From assembly GCF_018491765.1 (NCBI RefSeq), contig NZ_JABWCU010000013.1:1-64000 (forward strand): DNA of 64,000 nucleotides. The letters are read 5' to 3'. Each line of letters opens with the position of its first letter. Position 1 is the first letter of the stretch. Of the stretch, positions 8,741 to 18,612 are shown piece after piece. This DNA comes from Novosphingobium profundi (GTDB lineage Bacteria; Pseudomonadota; Alphaproteobacteria; Sphingomonadales; Sphingomonadaceae). The position numbers were made by a program, and so were the translations under genes. A model generated the notes under the pieces. It had not been told where the DNA came from and ran no database searches. It saw nothing but the letters and a program-made list of their open reading frames with translations.

Positions 8741-9928
8741 ATGAACGCGTCTGATCAAGGCACGGCGCGCGGCGGCCTGGCGCGCTGGTTCGGTCTGGGC
8801 GGTACGCGCGCCGCCGCCGAAGCGCCCCACGCGAACGGCGATCCCGCGCACGAGGAGACCCCCGCCGAACGCCGCCGTCGCCACGTCCTCGACGACATCT
8901 GCCGGTTCCTCCACAGCCACCACCTTCCGGTCAGCGGCCAGACGCTGACCCTCGCGCACGACATCGTGACCGGCGCCAATCCCGCGCTGATGCGTCAGGT
9001 GAGCGACCACATCGCCTCGGGCGCCCCGCTCACGATCGAGTGGCTCGAGGAGGCGGTCCAGCTCGATCGCGAGGAAGGCGGCGCGCAGCAAATCCACACG
9101 CTCGTACGCAAGCTCGAAGTGGCGATTGCCGAATTCGCCTCAACCGCCACCGAAGCCCGCACCGCAACCAGTGGCTACAACGAGGCCCTGGCCGAGCAGG
9201 TCGACGCGCTCGACGACGAGTGCCGGGGCTGTACGACCCACGGCGCGATCCGTGCGCTGACCGCCGCCGCGCGCGAGATGCTGCGCCGAACGCGCGACAT
9301 CGAACGGGTGATGACCCGCTCCGAACGCGAGACGCTGGCGCTCCAGCAAAGCCTCGAGGACGCCCGCCGCGAAGCCGAGATCGACCACCTTACCGGGTTG
9401 CCCAACCGGCGCGCCTTCGAGGCGGTCTACCAGGAGGAGTTCGACGCCGCCCACCACGCGGGCGAGACGCTGTGCGTCGCCTTCTGCGACATCGACCGCT
9501 TCAAGCGCATCAACGACACCCATGGCCACGAGGCCGGCGACCGGGTGTTGCGCACGGTCGCCCGCGCGCTCGCCGAGCTCTCCGACGACAAATGCCACGT
9601 GGCCCGCCACGGCGGTGAGGAATTCGTCGTGCTGCTGCGCGGGACCGAATTGCGCGAGGCTTGCGCCGTACTCGACACCGCGCGCGAATCGATCGCCGCG
9701 CGCCGCCTCGTCAACCGGGCCACCGACACCCCCTTCGGCCGGATCAGCTTTTCGGCAGGCGTTGCCGATACGAGCGTTTACACCAATCGCCGCGAGGCGC
9801 TGCGCGCCGCCGACGAAGCGCTGTTCCGGGCCAAGTTGGCCGGACGCAACCGCGTGATCGCGGCCGGACTCGACGACTGGACCGGCTTTCGCGTGATCCC
9901 TCCCCCGCCCTTCGGCCAGGAATCCTGA
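8741..9928 (+). CDS. Soluble diguanylate cyclase (GGDEF protein)
   Basis: This 395-residue protein has no membrane segment. Residues 40-210 are a helical region that may be a signalling or dimerisation domain. The GGDEF domain follows: DHLTGLPNRRAFE at 215-227, FCDIDRFKRINDTHGH near 248-262, and a GGEEF signature at 291-295, the active variant. No RxxD inhibitory site is visible just before the signature. The ATG at 8741 is chosen because residues upstream look non-coding. It is transcribed toward pnp, with a shared terminator between them. Confidence 0.88.
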   Translation: MNASDQGTARGGLARWFGLGGTRAAAEAPHANGDPAHEETPAERRRRHVLDDICRFLHSHHLPVSGQTLTLAHDIVTGANPALMRQVSDHIASGAPLTIEWLEEAVQLDREEGGAQQIHTLVRKLEVAIAEFASTATEARTATSGYNEALAEQVDALDDECRGCTTHGAIRALTAAAREMLRRTRDIERVMTRSERETLALQQSLEDARREAEIDHLTGLPNRRAFEAVYQEEFDAAHHAGETLCVAFCDIDRFKRINDTHGHEAGDRVLRTVARALAELSDDKCHVARHGGEEFVVLLRGTELREACAVLDTARESIAARRLVNRATDTPFGRISFSAGVADTSVYTNRREALRAADEALFRAKLAGRNRVIAAGLDDWTGFRVIPPPPFGQES

Positions 9929-9940
9929 ACCTGTAACGAG

Positions 9941-9968
9941 AAAAGGCCGCGATCGCTCGCGGCCTTTT
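9941..9968. terminator. Bidirectional intrinsic terminator
   Basis: A 10-bp perfect stem (AAGGCCGCGA / TCGCGGCCTT) with a 4-nt loop is flanked by A and T runs, so it can serve both the GGDEF gene and pnp, which converge here. Confidence 0.85.
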
Positions 9969-10009
9969 CCTTGTCTTTTCGGTTGAAGACCGATGATCAG
10001 CCCCGCCGA

Positions 10010-12298
10010 TCAGTCTTCCTTGAGGAAAGCGGGCATGTGACCGGGATCACCGCCCTCGGCGCCGCCACGCGGACCACGCTCGCGGCCGCCGCCGCCGCTA
10101 CGACGCGGACCACGACGGTCACCGCCGCGATCGCCGCCACGGCCACCTTCACGGTCGCCGCGCGGTTCGCGGGGCGCCTTGGGCGGACGGGTGTCTTCGA
10201 GCTCCTCGCCGGTTTCCTGGTCGACGACGCGCATCGAGAGGCGGACCTTGCCACGGTTGTCGATCTCGAGGACCTTGACCTTGACCTCCTGGCCTTCCTT
10301 GACGACGTCGGTCGGCTTTTCGACGCGCTCGTTCTTCATTTCCGACACGTGGACGAGACCGTCCTTGCCGCCCATGAAGTTCACGAAGGCGCCGAAGTCG
10401 ACGATGTTGACGACCTTGCCGTTGTAGATCTTGCCGACTTCAGCTTCCTCGACGATGCCCAGGATCCAGGCCTTGGCGGCTTCGATCTGGTTGATGTCCG
10501 AGGACGAGATCTTGATCACGCCTTCGTCGTCGATGTCGACCTTGGCGCCGGTCTCGGCGACGATCTCGCGGATGACCTTGCCGCCGGTGCCGATGACGTC
10601 GCGGATCTTCGACTTGTCGATCTGGATCGTCTCGATGCGCGGCGCGTGGGCCGAGAGCTCGGTGCGGGCCGAACCCAGCGCCTTGTTCATCTCACCCAGG
10701 ATGTGCGCGCGGCCGGCCTTGGCCTGCTCGAGCGCCTTGCCCATGATTTCCTTGGTGATGCCGGCGATCTTGATGTCCATCTGCATCGTGGTGATGCCGT
10801 TCTCGGTGCCTGCCACCTTGAAGTCCATGTCGCCGAGGTGATCCTCGTCGCCCAGGATGTCCGAGAGAACCGCGAAGTCGTCGCCTTCGAGGATCAGACC
10901 CATGGCGATGCCCGAAACCGGACGCGCAAGCGGAACGCCCGCGTCCATCATCGAGAGGCAGCCACCGCAGATCGTCGCCATCGAGGACGAACCGTTCGAC
11001 TCGGTGATGTCCGAGAGGATGCGGATGGTGTAGGGGAAGTCTTCCTTGGCGGGCAGCACGGGGTGCAGCGCGCGCCAGGCGAGCTTGCCGTGGCCGATCT
11101 CGCGGCGACCGGGCGCACCGAAGCGGCCCACTTCACCGACCGAGTAGGGCGGGAAGTTGTAGTGCAGCATGAACGACGAGTACGACAGGCCTTCGAGGCC
11201 GTCGATCATCTGCTCGGCGTCCTTGGTGCCCAGCGTGGTGGTGCAGATCGCCTGCGTTTCACCGCGGGTGAACAGCGCCGAACCGTGCGTGCGCGGCAGG
11301 AAGCCGACCATCGATTCGATCGGGCGGACCTGGTCGAGCTTGCGGCCGTCGATACGGGTGCCGTCCTTGAGGATGGCGCCGCGAACGATCTCGGCTTCCA
11401 GCTTCTTCATGGTCTTGATCGCGACCATCTGGGTCTGCGGGGTCTCGTCCGAGAAGGCTTCCTTGGCCTTGGCGCGCGCCGCGTTGAGCGCGTTCGAGCG
11501 GGCCGACTTGTCGGTCAGCTTGTAGGCGGCGGTGACGTCCTTGCCGACGGCCTTCTTGAGCTTGGCCTTGATGTCCGCGGTGTTGTCCGAGAGATCGATC
11601 TCCCAGGGTTCCTTGGCGGCCTGCTCGGCGAGGTCGATGATGAGGTTCACGACCTTGCGGCATTCGTCATGCGCGAACATGACGGCGCCCAGCATCTCGT
11701 CCTCGGTCAGCTCCTTGGCTTCCGATTCGACCATCATCACGGCCTGGCCGGTGGCGGCGACGACGAGGTCGAGGCGGCCATTTTCGAGGGCTGCGGTCTG
11801 CTTGGGGTTGAGCGTGTATTCGCCATCCTCGAAGCCGACGCGGCAGGCGCCGATCGGGCCCATGAAGGGCACGCCCGAGATGGTGAGCGCGGCCGAAGCG
11901 GCAATCATCGCGACGATGTCGGCCTCGGTCTCGCCGTCATAGCTCAGGACCTGGGCGATGACGTTGATCTCGTTGTAGAAACCTTCGGGGAACAGCGGAC
12001 GGACCGGACGGTCGATCAGGCGGCTGGTGAGCGTTTCCTTTTCGGTCGCACCGCGCTCGCGCTTGAAGAAGCCGCCGGGGATGCGGCCCGCCGACGAGAA
12101 CTTTTCCTGATAGTGCACGGTCAGCGGGAAGAAGTCCTGGCCTTCCTTCACCGACTTGGCGGCGGTCACCGCGCAAAGCACAACGGTTTCGCCATAGGTG
12201 GCGAGGACGGCACCGTCCGCCTGGCGGGCGATGCGGCCGGTTTCGAGAGTGAGGGTCTTGCCGCCCCACTCCATCGATACGGTCTTGACGTCGAACAT
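10010..12298 (-). CDS. pnp: Polyribonucleotide nucleotidyltransferase (PNPase)
   Basis: This 762-residue exoribonuclease degrades RNA by phosphorolysis. It contains two RNase PH domains (the second with [11 protein letters not shown] and the conserved [13 protein letters not shown] segment), a KH domain ([17 protein letters not shown]) and an S1 domain ([13 protein letters not shown]). The C-terminal 60 residues are an Arg/Gly-rich tail ending in MPAFLKED; such tails in alphaproteobacterial PNPase bind RNA or partners of the degradosome. It follows rpsO on the same strand with an attenuating hairpin between them, the arrangement known from E. coli. Confidence 0.97.
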   Translation of the reverse strand: MFDVKTVSMEWGGKTLTLETGRIARQADGAVLATYGETVVLCAVTAAKSVKEGQDFFPLTVHYQEKFSSAGRIPGGFFKRERGATEKETLTSRLIDRPVRPLFPEGFYNEINVIAQVLSYDGETEADIVAMIAASAALTISGVPFMGPIGACRVGFEDGEYTLNPKQTAALENGRLDLVVAATGQAVMMVESEAKELTEDEMLGAVMFAHDECRKVVNLIIDLAEQAAKEPWEIDLSDNTADIKAKLKKAVGKDVTAAYKLTDKSARSNALNAARAKAKEAFSDETPQTQMVAIKTMKKLEAEIVRGAILKDGTRIDGRKLDQVRPIESMVGFLPRTHGSALFTRGETQAICTTTLGTKDAEQMIDGLEGLSYSSFMLHYNFPPYSVGEVGRFGAPGRREIGHGKLAWRALHPVLPAKEDFPYTIRILSDITESNGSSSMATICGGCLSMMDAGVPLARPVSGIAMGLILEGDDFAVLSDILGDEDHLGDMDFKVAGTENGITTMQMDIKIAGITKEIMGKALEQAKAGRAHILGEMNKALGSARTELSAHAPRIETIQIDKSKIRDVIGTGGKVIREIVAETGAKVDIDDEGVIKISSSDINQIEAAKAWILGIVEEAEVGKIYNGKVVNIVDFGAFVNFMGGKDGLVHVSEMKNERVEKPTDVVKEGQEVKVKVLEIDNRGKVRLSMRVVDQETGEELEDTRPPKAPREPRGDREGGRGGDRGGDRRGPRRSGGGGRERGPRGGAEGGDPGHMPAFLKED

Positions 12299-12514
12299 GT
12301 CTATTTCCTCAGCCCGTCGGCCCTATTGCCGGACGGGATCTACTGCCGGGGATGCCGTCCCGGTCCGGATCGGGGCCTTGCGTGCCCCGAGGCCCCTCGC
12401 CGAATTGCGAGGATACCTGTCTGTTTCGATCCGCCCCGTGGAGCCGGAACACTCCGGCCCTCGCGGCGTCGCCACCCTTAGCACAGCACGCGGCCGACAG
12501 GGATGGCGGAATAT

Positions 12515-12540
12515 GAAACGGCCCGCCAGAGGCGGGCCGA
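12515..12540 (-). terminator. rpsO-pnp intergenic hairpin
   Basis: A 9-bp perfect GC stem with a 3-nt loop (12519-12539) follows the rpsO stop codon by 11 bases, with TTTC after it on the minus strand. In E. coli the equivalent site is a partial terminator upstream of pnp. Confidence 0.75.
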
Positions 12541-12550
12541 AACATCTTGG

Positions 12551-12820
12551 TTACTTACGCAGACCCAGCTTCTGGATCAGATCGTTGTAACGCTTCACGT
12601 CCTTCTTCTTGAGGTAGGCCAGCAGCGAACGACGCTTGTTGACCATGGCGAGAAGACCGCGACGCGAGTGGTTGTCCTTGTGGTGAGCCTTGAAGTGCTC
12701 GGTCAGGTTGCGGATACGCTCGGTGAGGATCGCGACCTGAACTTCCGGAGATCCGGTATCGCCCGACTGGCGCGCGTTGTCCGTGATGATTTCCGTCTTC
12801 TTTTCGGCAGTAACCGTCAT
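12551..12820 (-). CDS. rpsO: 30S ribosomal protein S15
   Basis: This 89-residue protein is a complete S15, with conserved [36 protein letters not shown] and [12 protein letters not shown]. It binds 16S rRNA early in small-subunit assembly. The ATG at 12820 is preferred because GGAG lies 8 bases upstream and it gives the normal family length. A GTG at 12829 that overlaps the truB stop codon would add three residues. It lies directly after truB, so the two are likely cotranscribed. Confidence 0.97.
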   Translation of the reverse strand: MTVTAEKKTEIITDNARQSGDTGSPEVQVAILTERIRNLTEHFKAHHKDNHSRRGLLAMVNKRRSLLAYLKKKDVKRYNDLIQKLGLRK

Positions 12821-12825
12821 TTCAT

Positions 12826-13743
12826 TCACTCCGCGACATCGATGAGATTGAACCCCCGGACCACGCGGACTTCTCCGTGTGAAAGCTCCACCAGCGCAAC
12901 CGGAACCGATTCCAGCCGTGCCCAGTGCAGCCCGTCGTCCTGGGGCATTCCGGTCAGAACGCGGCCCTGTCGGACCGCCCTTGCCTGCTCCGGGGTGAGG
13001 TCGATGGCCGGGATGTCGTCCAGCCCCGCCTCCAGCGGCAAGAGTATCTGTTCAAGAGGCGCGCCCTTACCGATTTCGTTCAATTTGTCCAGCGAAATCG
13101 CCTGCGCGAGCGCGAACGGACCGGCCTTGATGCGGCGAAGCATGGTCACCGTACCGCGCGAACCGAGGGCATGCGCGATGTCGCGCGCCAGGCTTCGGAT
13201 ATAGGTCCCCTTGGTCACGCTGGCCAGCAGCGTGACCCCGTCCGAGGCATCGAAGCCATGGATCTCAAGCGCATGGATCGTCACATCGCGCGACTTGAGC
13301 GTGACCTCTTCGCCCGCGCGGGCGAGATCATAGGCGCGCTTTCCGTCAACCTTGAGCGCCGAATAAGCGGGCGGCACCTGGGTGATCGGCCCGGTGAAGC
13401 GGGGCAGGATCGCGGCGACGTCCTCGCGGGCGGGAATCACCTCGCTCGTCGCGATGACCTTGCCCTCGGCGTCGAGTGTGTCGGTCTCCTCGCCGAAGCG
13501 CAGCGTGAAGAGGTACGTCTTGTCCGCATCGAGCATCCGACCGGTCAACTTGGTCGCCTCACCCAGCGCGATCGGCAGGACGCCCGAGGCGAGCGGGTCG
13601 AGCGTGCCCCCATGGCCCACCTTCACACCGCCCTTCAACTTCATGTTGAAGCCCGCCTCGCGCAAGTTGCGCTTGACCGCCGCGACGGCCTGGGTCGAGC
13701 CCAGCTCCAAAGGCTTGTCGAGGATGATCCAGCCATGCGGCAT
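12826..13743 (-). CDS. truB: tRNA pseudouridine(55) synthase
   Basis: This 305-residue enzyme makes pseudouridine 55 in the T arm of tRNA. The catalytic aspartate is D49 in [15 protein letters not shown]. Other family motifs are GWIILDKP at the N terminus, [23 protein letters not shown] and a C-terminal PUA-like region. It overlaps or abuts rpsO, continuing the truB-rpsO-pnp order found across bacteria. Its usual upstream neighbour rbfA lies about 4 kb away here. Confidence 0.96.
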   Translation of the reverse strand: MPHGWIILDKPLELGSTQAVAAVKRNLREAGFNMKLKGGVKVGHGGTLDPLASGVLPIALGEATKLTGRMLDADKTYLFTLRFGEETDTLDAEGKVIATSEVIPAREDVAAILPRFTGPITQVPPAYSALKVDGKRAYDLARAGEEVTLKSRDVTIHALEIHGFDASDGVTLLASVTKGTYIRSLARDIAHALGSRGTVTMLRRIKAGPFALAQAISLDKLNEIGKGAPLEQILLPLEAGLDDIPAIDLTPEQARAVRQGRVLTGMPQDDGLHWARLESVPVALVELSHGEVRVVRGFNLIDVAE

Positions 13744-13843
13744 CAGCGGGCACCCCGCGCGAGGAAGGCAGCGTCGAACGTCATGCCCGCCCCAAGACGC
13801 ACCGGCGCCCGCTTGTCAACTCGCAGCCGCCGCCGCGCCGCCT

Positions 13844-14251
13844 TCACCGCGTCTTGTGCGCCTTCTTCGCGGGCGGCCCGTCGACGGCCTGGAACGCGCT
13901 GAACATGTAGCGCTGCCCCTTGACCAGGACCCCGCCGAAGCGGTCGAGCGCGCCGCCCGGACCGCTGATGATGCCGATGTTCTCGACAAAGGGCAGGTCG
14001 GTCGCGGTCCCGATCAGGTCCGCGCGGTACCATTGCCGATGGTTGTCCTTGAAATAGACTGCACGCGTGCCATCGGCGCGCCAGTCCTGCACGCCGCCGT
14101 GGTTGGCAAAGGGGATCGAGGCCGCGCGACCCTTTTGCCCGCCGCTCTGCGCGGCTGGCTGGGCCGAGGCCGATGCCGCCATCGCGGGAGCGCAAAGCGT
14201 CGGGGCGAGGGCCATCAGGCCGGCGGACAAAAACAGCGTTCTCAAGCGCAT
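13844..14251 (-). CDS. Exported protein of the DUF6491 type
   Basis: This 135-residue protein has a signal peptide (MRLRTLFLSAGLMALAP, cleavage near AMAASA). The mature part reads IPFANHGGVQDWRADGTRA, YFKDNHRQWYRADLIG and DRFGGVLVKGQRYMF. That resembles small secreted proteins of sphingomonads grouped as DUF6491, of unknown function. It lies between truB and the M50 protease on the same strand, 100 bases from truB. It was probably inserted in the ancestral truB locus. Confidence 0.75.
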   Translation of the reverse strand: MRLRTLFLSAGLMALAPTLCAPAMAASASAQPAAQSGGQKGRAASIPFANHGGVQDWRADGTRAVYFKDNHRQWYRADLIGTATDLPFVENIGIISGPGGALDRFGGVLVKGQRYMFSAFQAVDGPPAKKAHKTR

Positions 14252-14359
14252 GGTGAACTCCTTGCTTGCGTGGTTCGCACCATTTGCCCCTCACCTTCGA
14301 GATGGGCGCGGTCGTCCCTGCGCGCAAGGCCTCGATACACAGTCTTACACGCGCGCCGT

Positions 14360-15055
14360 TCAGCCCCCTGCCACCAACTGGGCGAGGTCGAGGAACCGGT
14401 CGAAGACCCACTGGAAGGGGGGCACGACGAACCGATCGACGATGCCCCATTGCGGAAACAGCGTGGGCAGGATCACCAGCAGCAGGACCATGAACACCAG
14501 ACCGAGCCGGCGCGTGCGCGCGTAGTGGCGCGCCGCGCCGCGCGGCAGCAGGCCCTCGACGATGTGCGAGCCGTCGAACGGGGGCACCGGGAGGAGATTG
14601 AACAGCGCCAGGAAAAGGTTGAACTGGATGAACGCGGAAAGCGAGAAGGTGACGAACTCCCAGACCTGTCCCGGACTGTCCGGCGCGAAACGGTAGGCGA
14701 GCCCGAACAGGACCGCACCCAGTCCGGCAAGGATCACGTTGCTCGCCGGTCCCGCCACGGCCACGAACATCATGTCGCGGCGCGGATTGCGCAGGCGATT
14801 GCGGTTGACCGGCACGGGCTTGGCCCAGCCGAAGACCGGCGCGTGCGCCAGCGCGAGCGCGCCGGGCACGAGCACCGTCCCCACCGGGTCGACATGGCGC
14901 AAGGGGTTGAGCGACAGGCGTCGCGCATCGTGTGCGGTGGTGTCGCCCAGCAGGCGGGCCACCAGGCCATGCGCGACTTCGTGGCAGACGATCGCAAGGA
15001 TCAGCGGCAGGGGGATCGCCGCCATCTGCAGCGTGGTGAGTTCCATGCCGCCCAT
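14360..15055 (-). CDS. Site-2 protease family (M50) membrane metallopeptidase
   Basis: This 231-residue membrane protein has the zinc motif HEVAH at 25-29 and the second metal-binding motif PPFDGSHIVEG with D161. It has about five or six hydrophobic segments and no PDZ domain, so it belongs to the short YwhC-like branch rather than RseP. Substrate is unknown. A second ATG at 15046 would remove three residues. It is followed by the DUF6491 gene and preceded by tdk on the same strand. Confidence 0.88.
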   Translation of the reverse strand: MGGMELTTLQMAAIPLPLILAIVCHEVAHGLVARLLGDTTAHDARRLSLNPLRHVDPVGTVLVPGALALAHAPVFGWAKPVPVNRNRLRNPRRDMMFVAVAGPASNVILAGLGAVLFGLAYRFAPDSPGQVWEFVTFSLSAFIQFNLFLALFNLLPVPPFDGSHIVEGLLPRGAARHYARTRRLGLVFMVLLLVILPTLFPQWGIVDRFVVPPFQWVFDRFLDLAQLVAGG

Positions 15056-15104
15056 CTAGGCTTTCGCCACGAAACCCGCAATGAACAGGCCTTGCCGCAC
15101 GCCG

Positions 15105-15731
15105 TCAGCGCCCGAGTGCCTCGCTGAAATGGCGGCGGCACAGCGCGACGTAGCGCTCGTTCCCCCCGATCTCGGTCTGCGCGCCCTCGCTTACCGCCGC
15201 ACCGGTGCCATCGACGCGCACGTTCATCGAGGCCTTGCGGCCGCAGTGGCATACGCCCTTGAGCTCGACCAGACTGTCGGCAATTCCCAGCAGCACGGCC
15301 GACCCTGGGAACAGCTGCCCCTGGAAATCGGTGCGCAAGCCGTAGCAGAGCACCGGGATATTGGCCTTGTCGGCGAGATGCGCGCACTGCCAGACCTGTT
15401 CGGGCGCCAGGAACTGCGCCTCGTCGATCAGGATGCACGACAAGGGGCCGGCCGCGTGCGCGGCGGTGACCCGTTCGTAGAGATCGGTATCGGCGGTGAA
15501 GCGGTGCGCCCCGGCGTGAAGGCCGATGCGGCTCTCGATGGCGTGGGCATCGACCTGTCGCGCGTCGCGCTCTCCATCGTGCCCCCCGTCTCTCCCGGAG
15601 CCCCGGTCGTCGAGCGCGGCGGTCCACAGCATGGTGCGCATGCCACGTTCGTTGTAGTTGAAGTTCGCCTGCAGCAGGGTCGCCGACTTTCCGGCGTTCA
15701 TGCTGGCATAGTAAAAATAGAGTTTTGCCAT
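15105..15731 (-). CDS. tdk: Thymidine kinase, type II
   Basis: This 208-residue enzyme phosphorylates thymidine in the salvage pathway. It has the P-loop ASMNAGKS (9-16), the Walker B/catalytic segment ILIDEAQF (100-107), and four zinc ligands, C161, C163, C198 and H201. The ATG at 15731 matches the family start MAKLYFYYASMNAGKS, as in E. coli Tdk. It is divergent from the DUF1963 gene and stands within the disrupted translation locus. Function is secure. Confidence 0.95.
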   Translation of the reverse strand: MAKLYFYYASMNAGKSATLLQANFNYNERGMRTMLWTAALDDRGSGRDGGHDGERDARQVDAHAIESRIGLHAGAHRFTADTDLYERVTAAHAAGPLSCILIDEAQFLAPEQVWQCAHLADKANIPVLCYGLRTDFQGQLFPGSAVLLGIADSLVELKGVCHCGRKASMNVRVDGTGAAVSEGAQTEIGGNERYVALCRRHFSEALGR

Positions 15732-15886
15732 CGCCACTGGGGATAACAAGCCTTGCGCGGCTGTCCACGCACTTGCCCTGCGTTCTCCCCGGCGGGAATG
15801 ATCCGCGCGGACGTGCGTCGCAACGCAATTGGGCCCCCGCCCCCGACGCGCGCGGCTTTTAGTACGCAACGCCTGTGGAGCACGCC

Positions 15887-17587
15887 ATGAAACGAATGAT
15901 CGCCGCCTTCGCATTGATGGCCCTGGCGATAGCCATTGCGATCTACATCGCGATGGCGCCAATGGCCTCCCCCACCGCCACGGGCGCGCTCAATTCGCTG
16001 CTCACCACCTTCGATGGCGGTGTCGACCGGATCGAGGCGAGCCTGGGCCGCAGCACCGGCGCGCTCGTCGCCATCGGCATCGGCCTGCTGCTCTCGCTGC
16101 TGGTGGGGCTGGCTCCGTCGCGCCGGCGCCCCCGCACCGACGAGGATTCGATCTTCGTACCCCACGACGGGCTCGACGACGCGCTCGAACTCGAGCCCTT
16201 CCAGGAAGCGACCGAGGACGACCCGAGCCTCGTCGCACCCGGCGCGCACGACGCCGCCGAGGTGCCCGAGCATGCCGCTCCCCGCTACGTCGAGCCTCGC
16301 TACACCCCCGAGCCCGTCGCCGCGCCCGAGACGGCGCGCGTCCACGAGGCCGAGCCCGCCCCGCTCTTCACGCAGGCCCCGCTGCCGCTCGCACCCGAAC
16401 CCGCCCCGGAACCTGAAGCCGCCCCCGCACTGGCGACCGCCCCGGTCCACCTCGTGCGCAAGGCGCGCGCGGCGAACCGCGACTGGTTCGGCGATGCGAG
16501 CTGGTTCGGCGGACTGCCGCGTCTGGGCGCCGCATCCTGGCCGCGCGACACCAACGGACAGGCCCTGCCCTTCCTCGCGCAAGTCGACCTTGGCGAAGTC
16601 GCCGCCGTCCTTCCCGGCGCCACACTTCCCACGGCCGGTTCACTCGCCTTCTTCCTTGGCGATGGCGGCGTCGTGCCGGTTCCGGCCGCCGCACCGGGCG
16701 AGACCCTCGACTTCTCCGAACCCCCGCAGGACCTCCACCCGGCCTTCGACGAGGGCGGTGACCTCTTCCCGCAGCGCACCGCGCGCATGACGCGCTGGCT
16801 GTTTCCGTTCTGGCCGATCACTCCCGCCCGCGAACAGGACGACGATGGCGCAAGCCCGCGCGACCACCCCTTCTACGCCTATGGGGTGGGCGAAAGGGTC
16901 GATGCGCTCTCGTGGCATTCGGCGCTGCACTTCGCCGATCGCCTGCGCGATGCGCTCGAGCAGGCCGACACTCCCATCGGCGCGCACCGCGAACGGCTGC
17001 GCGAAATGCGTGAGATGCTCACCCGCATCGAGAACGACCCCGACGCCGATCCGTACGAACGCGACGACGCGCGCGACGACATCGAGGGGCTCGAGGCCGA
17101 ACTCGCGCAGATCGAGGAACAGCGTCGGTCGCTTCCCGAGATGCTGGCGGCAATGGAGAGCTTCCTCCAGGGCCGAGAACCCTGGACACCGATGACCGCG
17201 GAGGAATGCGAAATCCTGCGCGATCTCCTGCCCGAGACCCACGAGCGCTATGGCGAACTGATCGGCGGATCGATACCCGCCTCGCTCGGCGAGATCGCGA
17301 CGATCTCGTTGCGCACCGCGATCTCGGGTCCGGCCGAGGCCGTCGCGTCGATCCCGCCCGCCACGCTCGCGCGGATCAACGGCGAATACCGCCTGCCCCC
17401 CGAAGGGCGCCACATGCTGTTCACGCACGCGCACGACAGCGACGAAATGGTGCTCGTCGATCTGGCCTGGGACGACATGCTCGAATGGCGCTGGCCCGGT
17501 GAAAGCCGTTTCCAGCTGCGGATCGATCCGCGGGACGCGGCGGAAGGCCACTGGCACCTCGCGCGCGCGTTGTTCGTACAGGACTGA
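15887..17587 (+). CDS. Membrane-anchored DUF1963 (YwqG-like) protein
   Basis: This 566-residue protein starts with two hydrophobic helices (about 5-25 and 59-80), then a Glu/Pro/Ala-rich linker. A DUF1963 domain begins near residue 200 (DWFGDASWFGGLPRLGA) and ends at the C terminus (PRDAAEGHWHLARALFVQD). An inserted charged helix (about 360-425) interrupts the domain. DUF1963 proteins have no assigned activity. The ATG at 15887 has GGAG 6 bases upstream. It points away from tdk and toward rbfA. Confidence 0.75.
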   Translation: MKRMIAAFALMALAIAIAIYIAMAPMASPTATGALNSLLTTFDGGVDRIEASLGRSTGALVAIGIGLLLSLLVGLAPSRRRPRTDEDSIFVPHDGLDDALELEPFQEATEDDPSLVAPGAHDAAEVPEHAAPRYVEPRYTPEPVAAPETARVHEAEPAPLFTQAPLPLAPEPAPEPEAAPALATAPVHLVRKARAANRDWFGDASWFGGLPRLGAASWPRDTNGQALPFLAQVDLGEVAAVLPGATLPTAGSLAFFLGDGGVVPVPAAAPGETLDFSEPPQDLHPAFDEGGDLFPQRTARMTRWLFPFWPITPAREQDDDGASPRDHPFYAYGVGERVDALSWHSALHFADRLRDALEQADTPIGAHRERLREMREMLTRIENDPDADPYERDDARDDIEGLEAELAQIEEQRRSLPEMLAAMESFLQGREPWTPMTAEECEILRDLLPETHERYGELIGGSIPASLGEIATISLRTAISGPAEAVASIPPATLARINGEYRLPPEGRHMLFTHAHDSDEMVLVDLAWDDMLEWRWPGESRFQLRIDPRDAAEGHWHLARALFVQD

Positions 17588-17666
17588 ACCGGATCCACGC
17601 CGAGGCCAGCGCGGCCCCGGCGAACACCGGCGCAGACACCAACGGGGCCAGAAGCCTCGTCGCGGG

Positions 17667-18089
17667 TCAATCCTCCTGCGCGTCTCCGTCTTCGCCCTCG
17701 GAGGCGATGTCGCGCTGGACGCGCGGGTCGCTCAGCAGCGCATCGATGCGGCTTGCCTCGTCGAAGGTCTCATCCGCGCGGAAGCGGATCTTGGCCGCGA
17801 AACGCAGCTTGAGGCGCTGCGCGACTTCCTTCTGGAAATAGGCGGTGTTGGTGCGCAGGGCCTTGAGCACGGCCTCTTCGTCCTCGCCCAGAAGCGGTTT
17901 CACGAAAACCGTCGCAAGGCGCAGATCGGGGCTCATGCGGACCTCGGTGACCGAGACCGAATGGCCGCTCAGCGTGGCGTCGTGGACCTGCTGGCGGGTG
18001 AGGATCTCGGAGATGACGTGGCGCACCTGCTCACCCACCTTGAGAAGGCGGACGGAGTGCTGCTCGGGAGTCGTTTGCTGTCGAACCAT
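17667..18089 (-). CDS. rbfA: Ribosome-binding factor A
   Basis: This 140-residue protein is a full Rbf[21 protein letters not shown] at the N terminus, [20 protein letters not shown] in the KH-like fold, and [18 protein letters not shown]. It helps mature the 5' end of 16S rRNA and is needed in the cold. It ends with an acidic tail. It normally lies between infB and truB; here it is alone on its strand, with the RcnB-like gene divergent from it. Confidence 0.95.
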   Translation of the reverse strand: MVRQQTTPEQHSVRLLKVGEQVRHVISEILTRQQVHDATLSGHSVSVTEVRMSPDLRLATVFVKPLLGEDEEAVLKALRTNTAYFQKEVAQRLKLRFAAKIRFRADETFDEASRIDALLSDPRVQRDIASEGEDGDAQED

Positions 18090-18198
18090 GGTTGCATCCC
18101 ATGTGGGCCAGCGGCGACAATTTGCAACAATTGATTACGCCACCTTTGGAGCGCTTGGCCGTTATGAGGGTATCAGGTTCACACTAAGGAGCATTTAA

Positions 18199-18534
18199 AT
18201 GAACAAGTTCACCGCCACGCTGATGGCTGCCTCGCTCGCCCTTCCCGCCTTCGCCGCGCCCGCGATGGCCGCGCCCCAGCAGCACGGCCAACCCAACCAC
18301 GGCCAGCAGGTGAGCCAGGCCGCCCACAAGGACAACGGCTACAAGTCCTTCAAGAAGGGCGACAAGTTCGACCGCAACCACGCGCGCAACTACCAGGTCG
18401 TCGACTACAAGCACTTCAAGAAGCTGCCCGCTCCCAAGCGCGGCTACCGCTACGTGCGCTCGGGCAGCGACGTCCTGCTGATCGGCACGTCGAGCCTCAA
18501 GGTCTACGCCGTCTACGGTGGTCTCTTCCGCTAA
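18199..18534 (+). CDS. Secreted RcnB-like small protein
   Basis: This 111-residue exported protein has a signal peptide ending at PAMAAP, then a basic, His-containing region and the RcnB-type motif DYKHFKKLPAPKRGYRYVRSG followed by DVLLIGTSSLKVYAV. RcnB in E. coli is a periplasmic nickel/cobalt homeostasis protein; many sphingomonads carry several paralogues of uncertain role. A perfect AAGGAG lies 7 bases before the ATG. It is divergent from rbfA and followed by its own terminator. Confidence 0.8.
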   Translation: MNKFTATLMAASLALPAFAAPAMAAPQQHGQPNHGQQVSQAAHKDNGYKSFKKGDKFDRNHARNYQVVDYKHFKKLPAPKRGYRYVRSGSDVLLIGTSSLKVYAVYGGLFR

Positions 18535-18576
18535 GCCTAAAGGGCTGAAAGCGACATCATCGTCACCGAGTAAGTG

Positions 18577-18612
18577 GAGGCGGCGTGCTTGGCGGGGCAC
18601 GTCGCCTCTTTT
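18577..18612 (+). terminator. Intrinsic terminator after the RcnB-like gene
   Basis: A 12-bp stem with one mismatch (18577-18588 / 18597-18608), an 8-nt loop and TTTT at 18609-18612. It abuts the stop codon of the convergent DUF1697 gene. Confidence 0.75.

Noticed and set aside
9971..12481. 836-residue plus-strand open frame
   Set aside because: It lies opposite pnp, is rich in Asp/Leu/Val/Arg as expected of antisense GC-rich codons, and matches no family.
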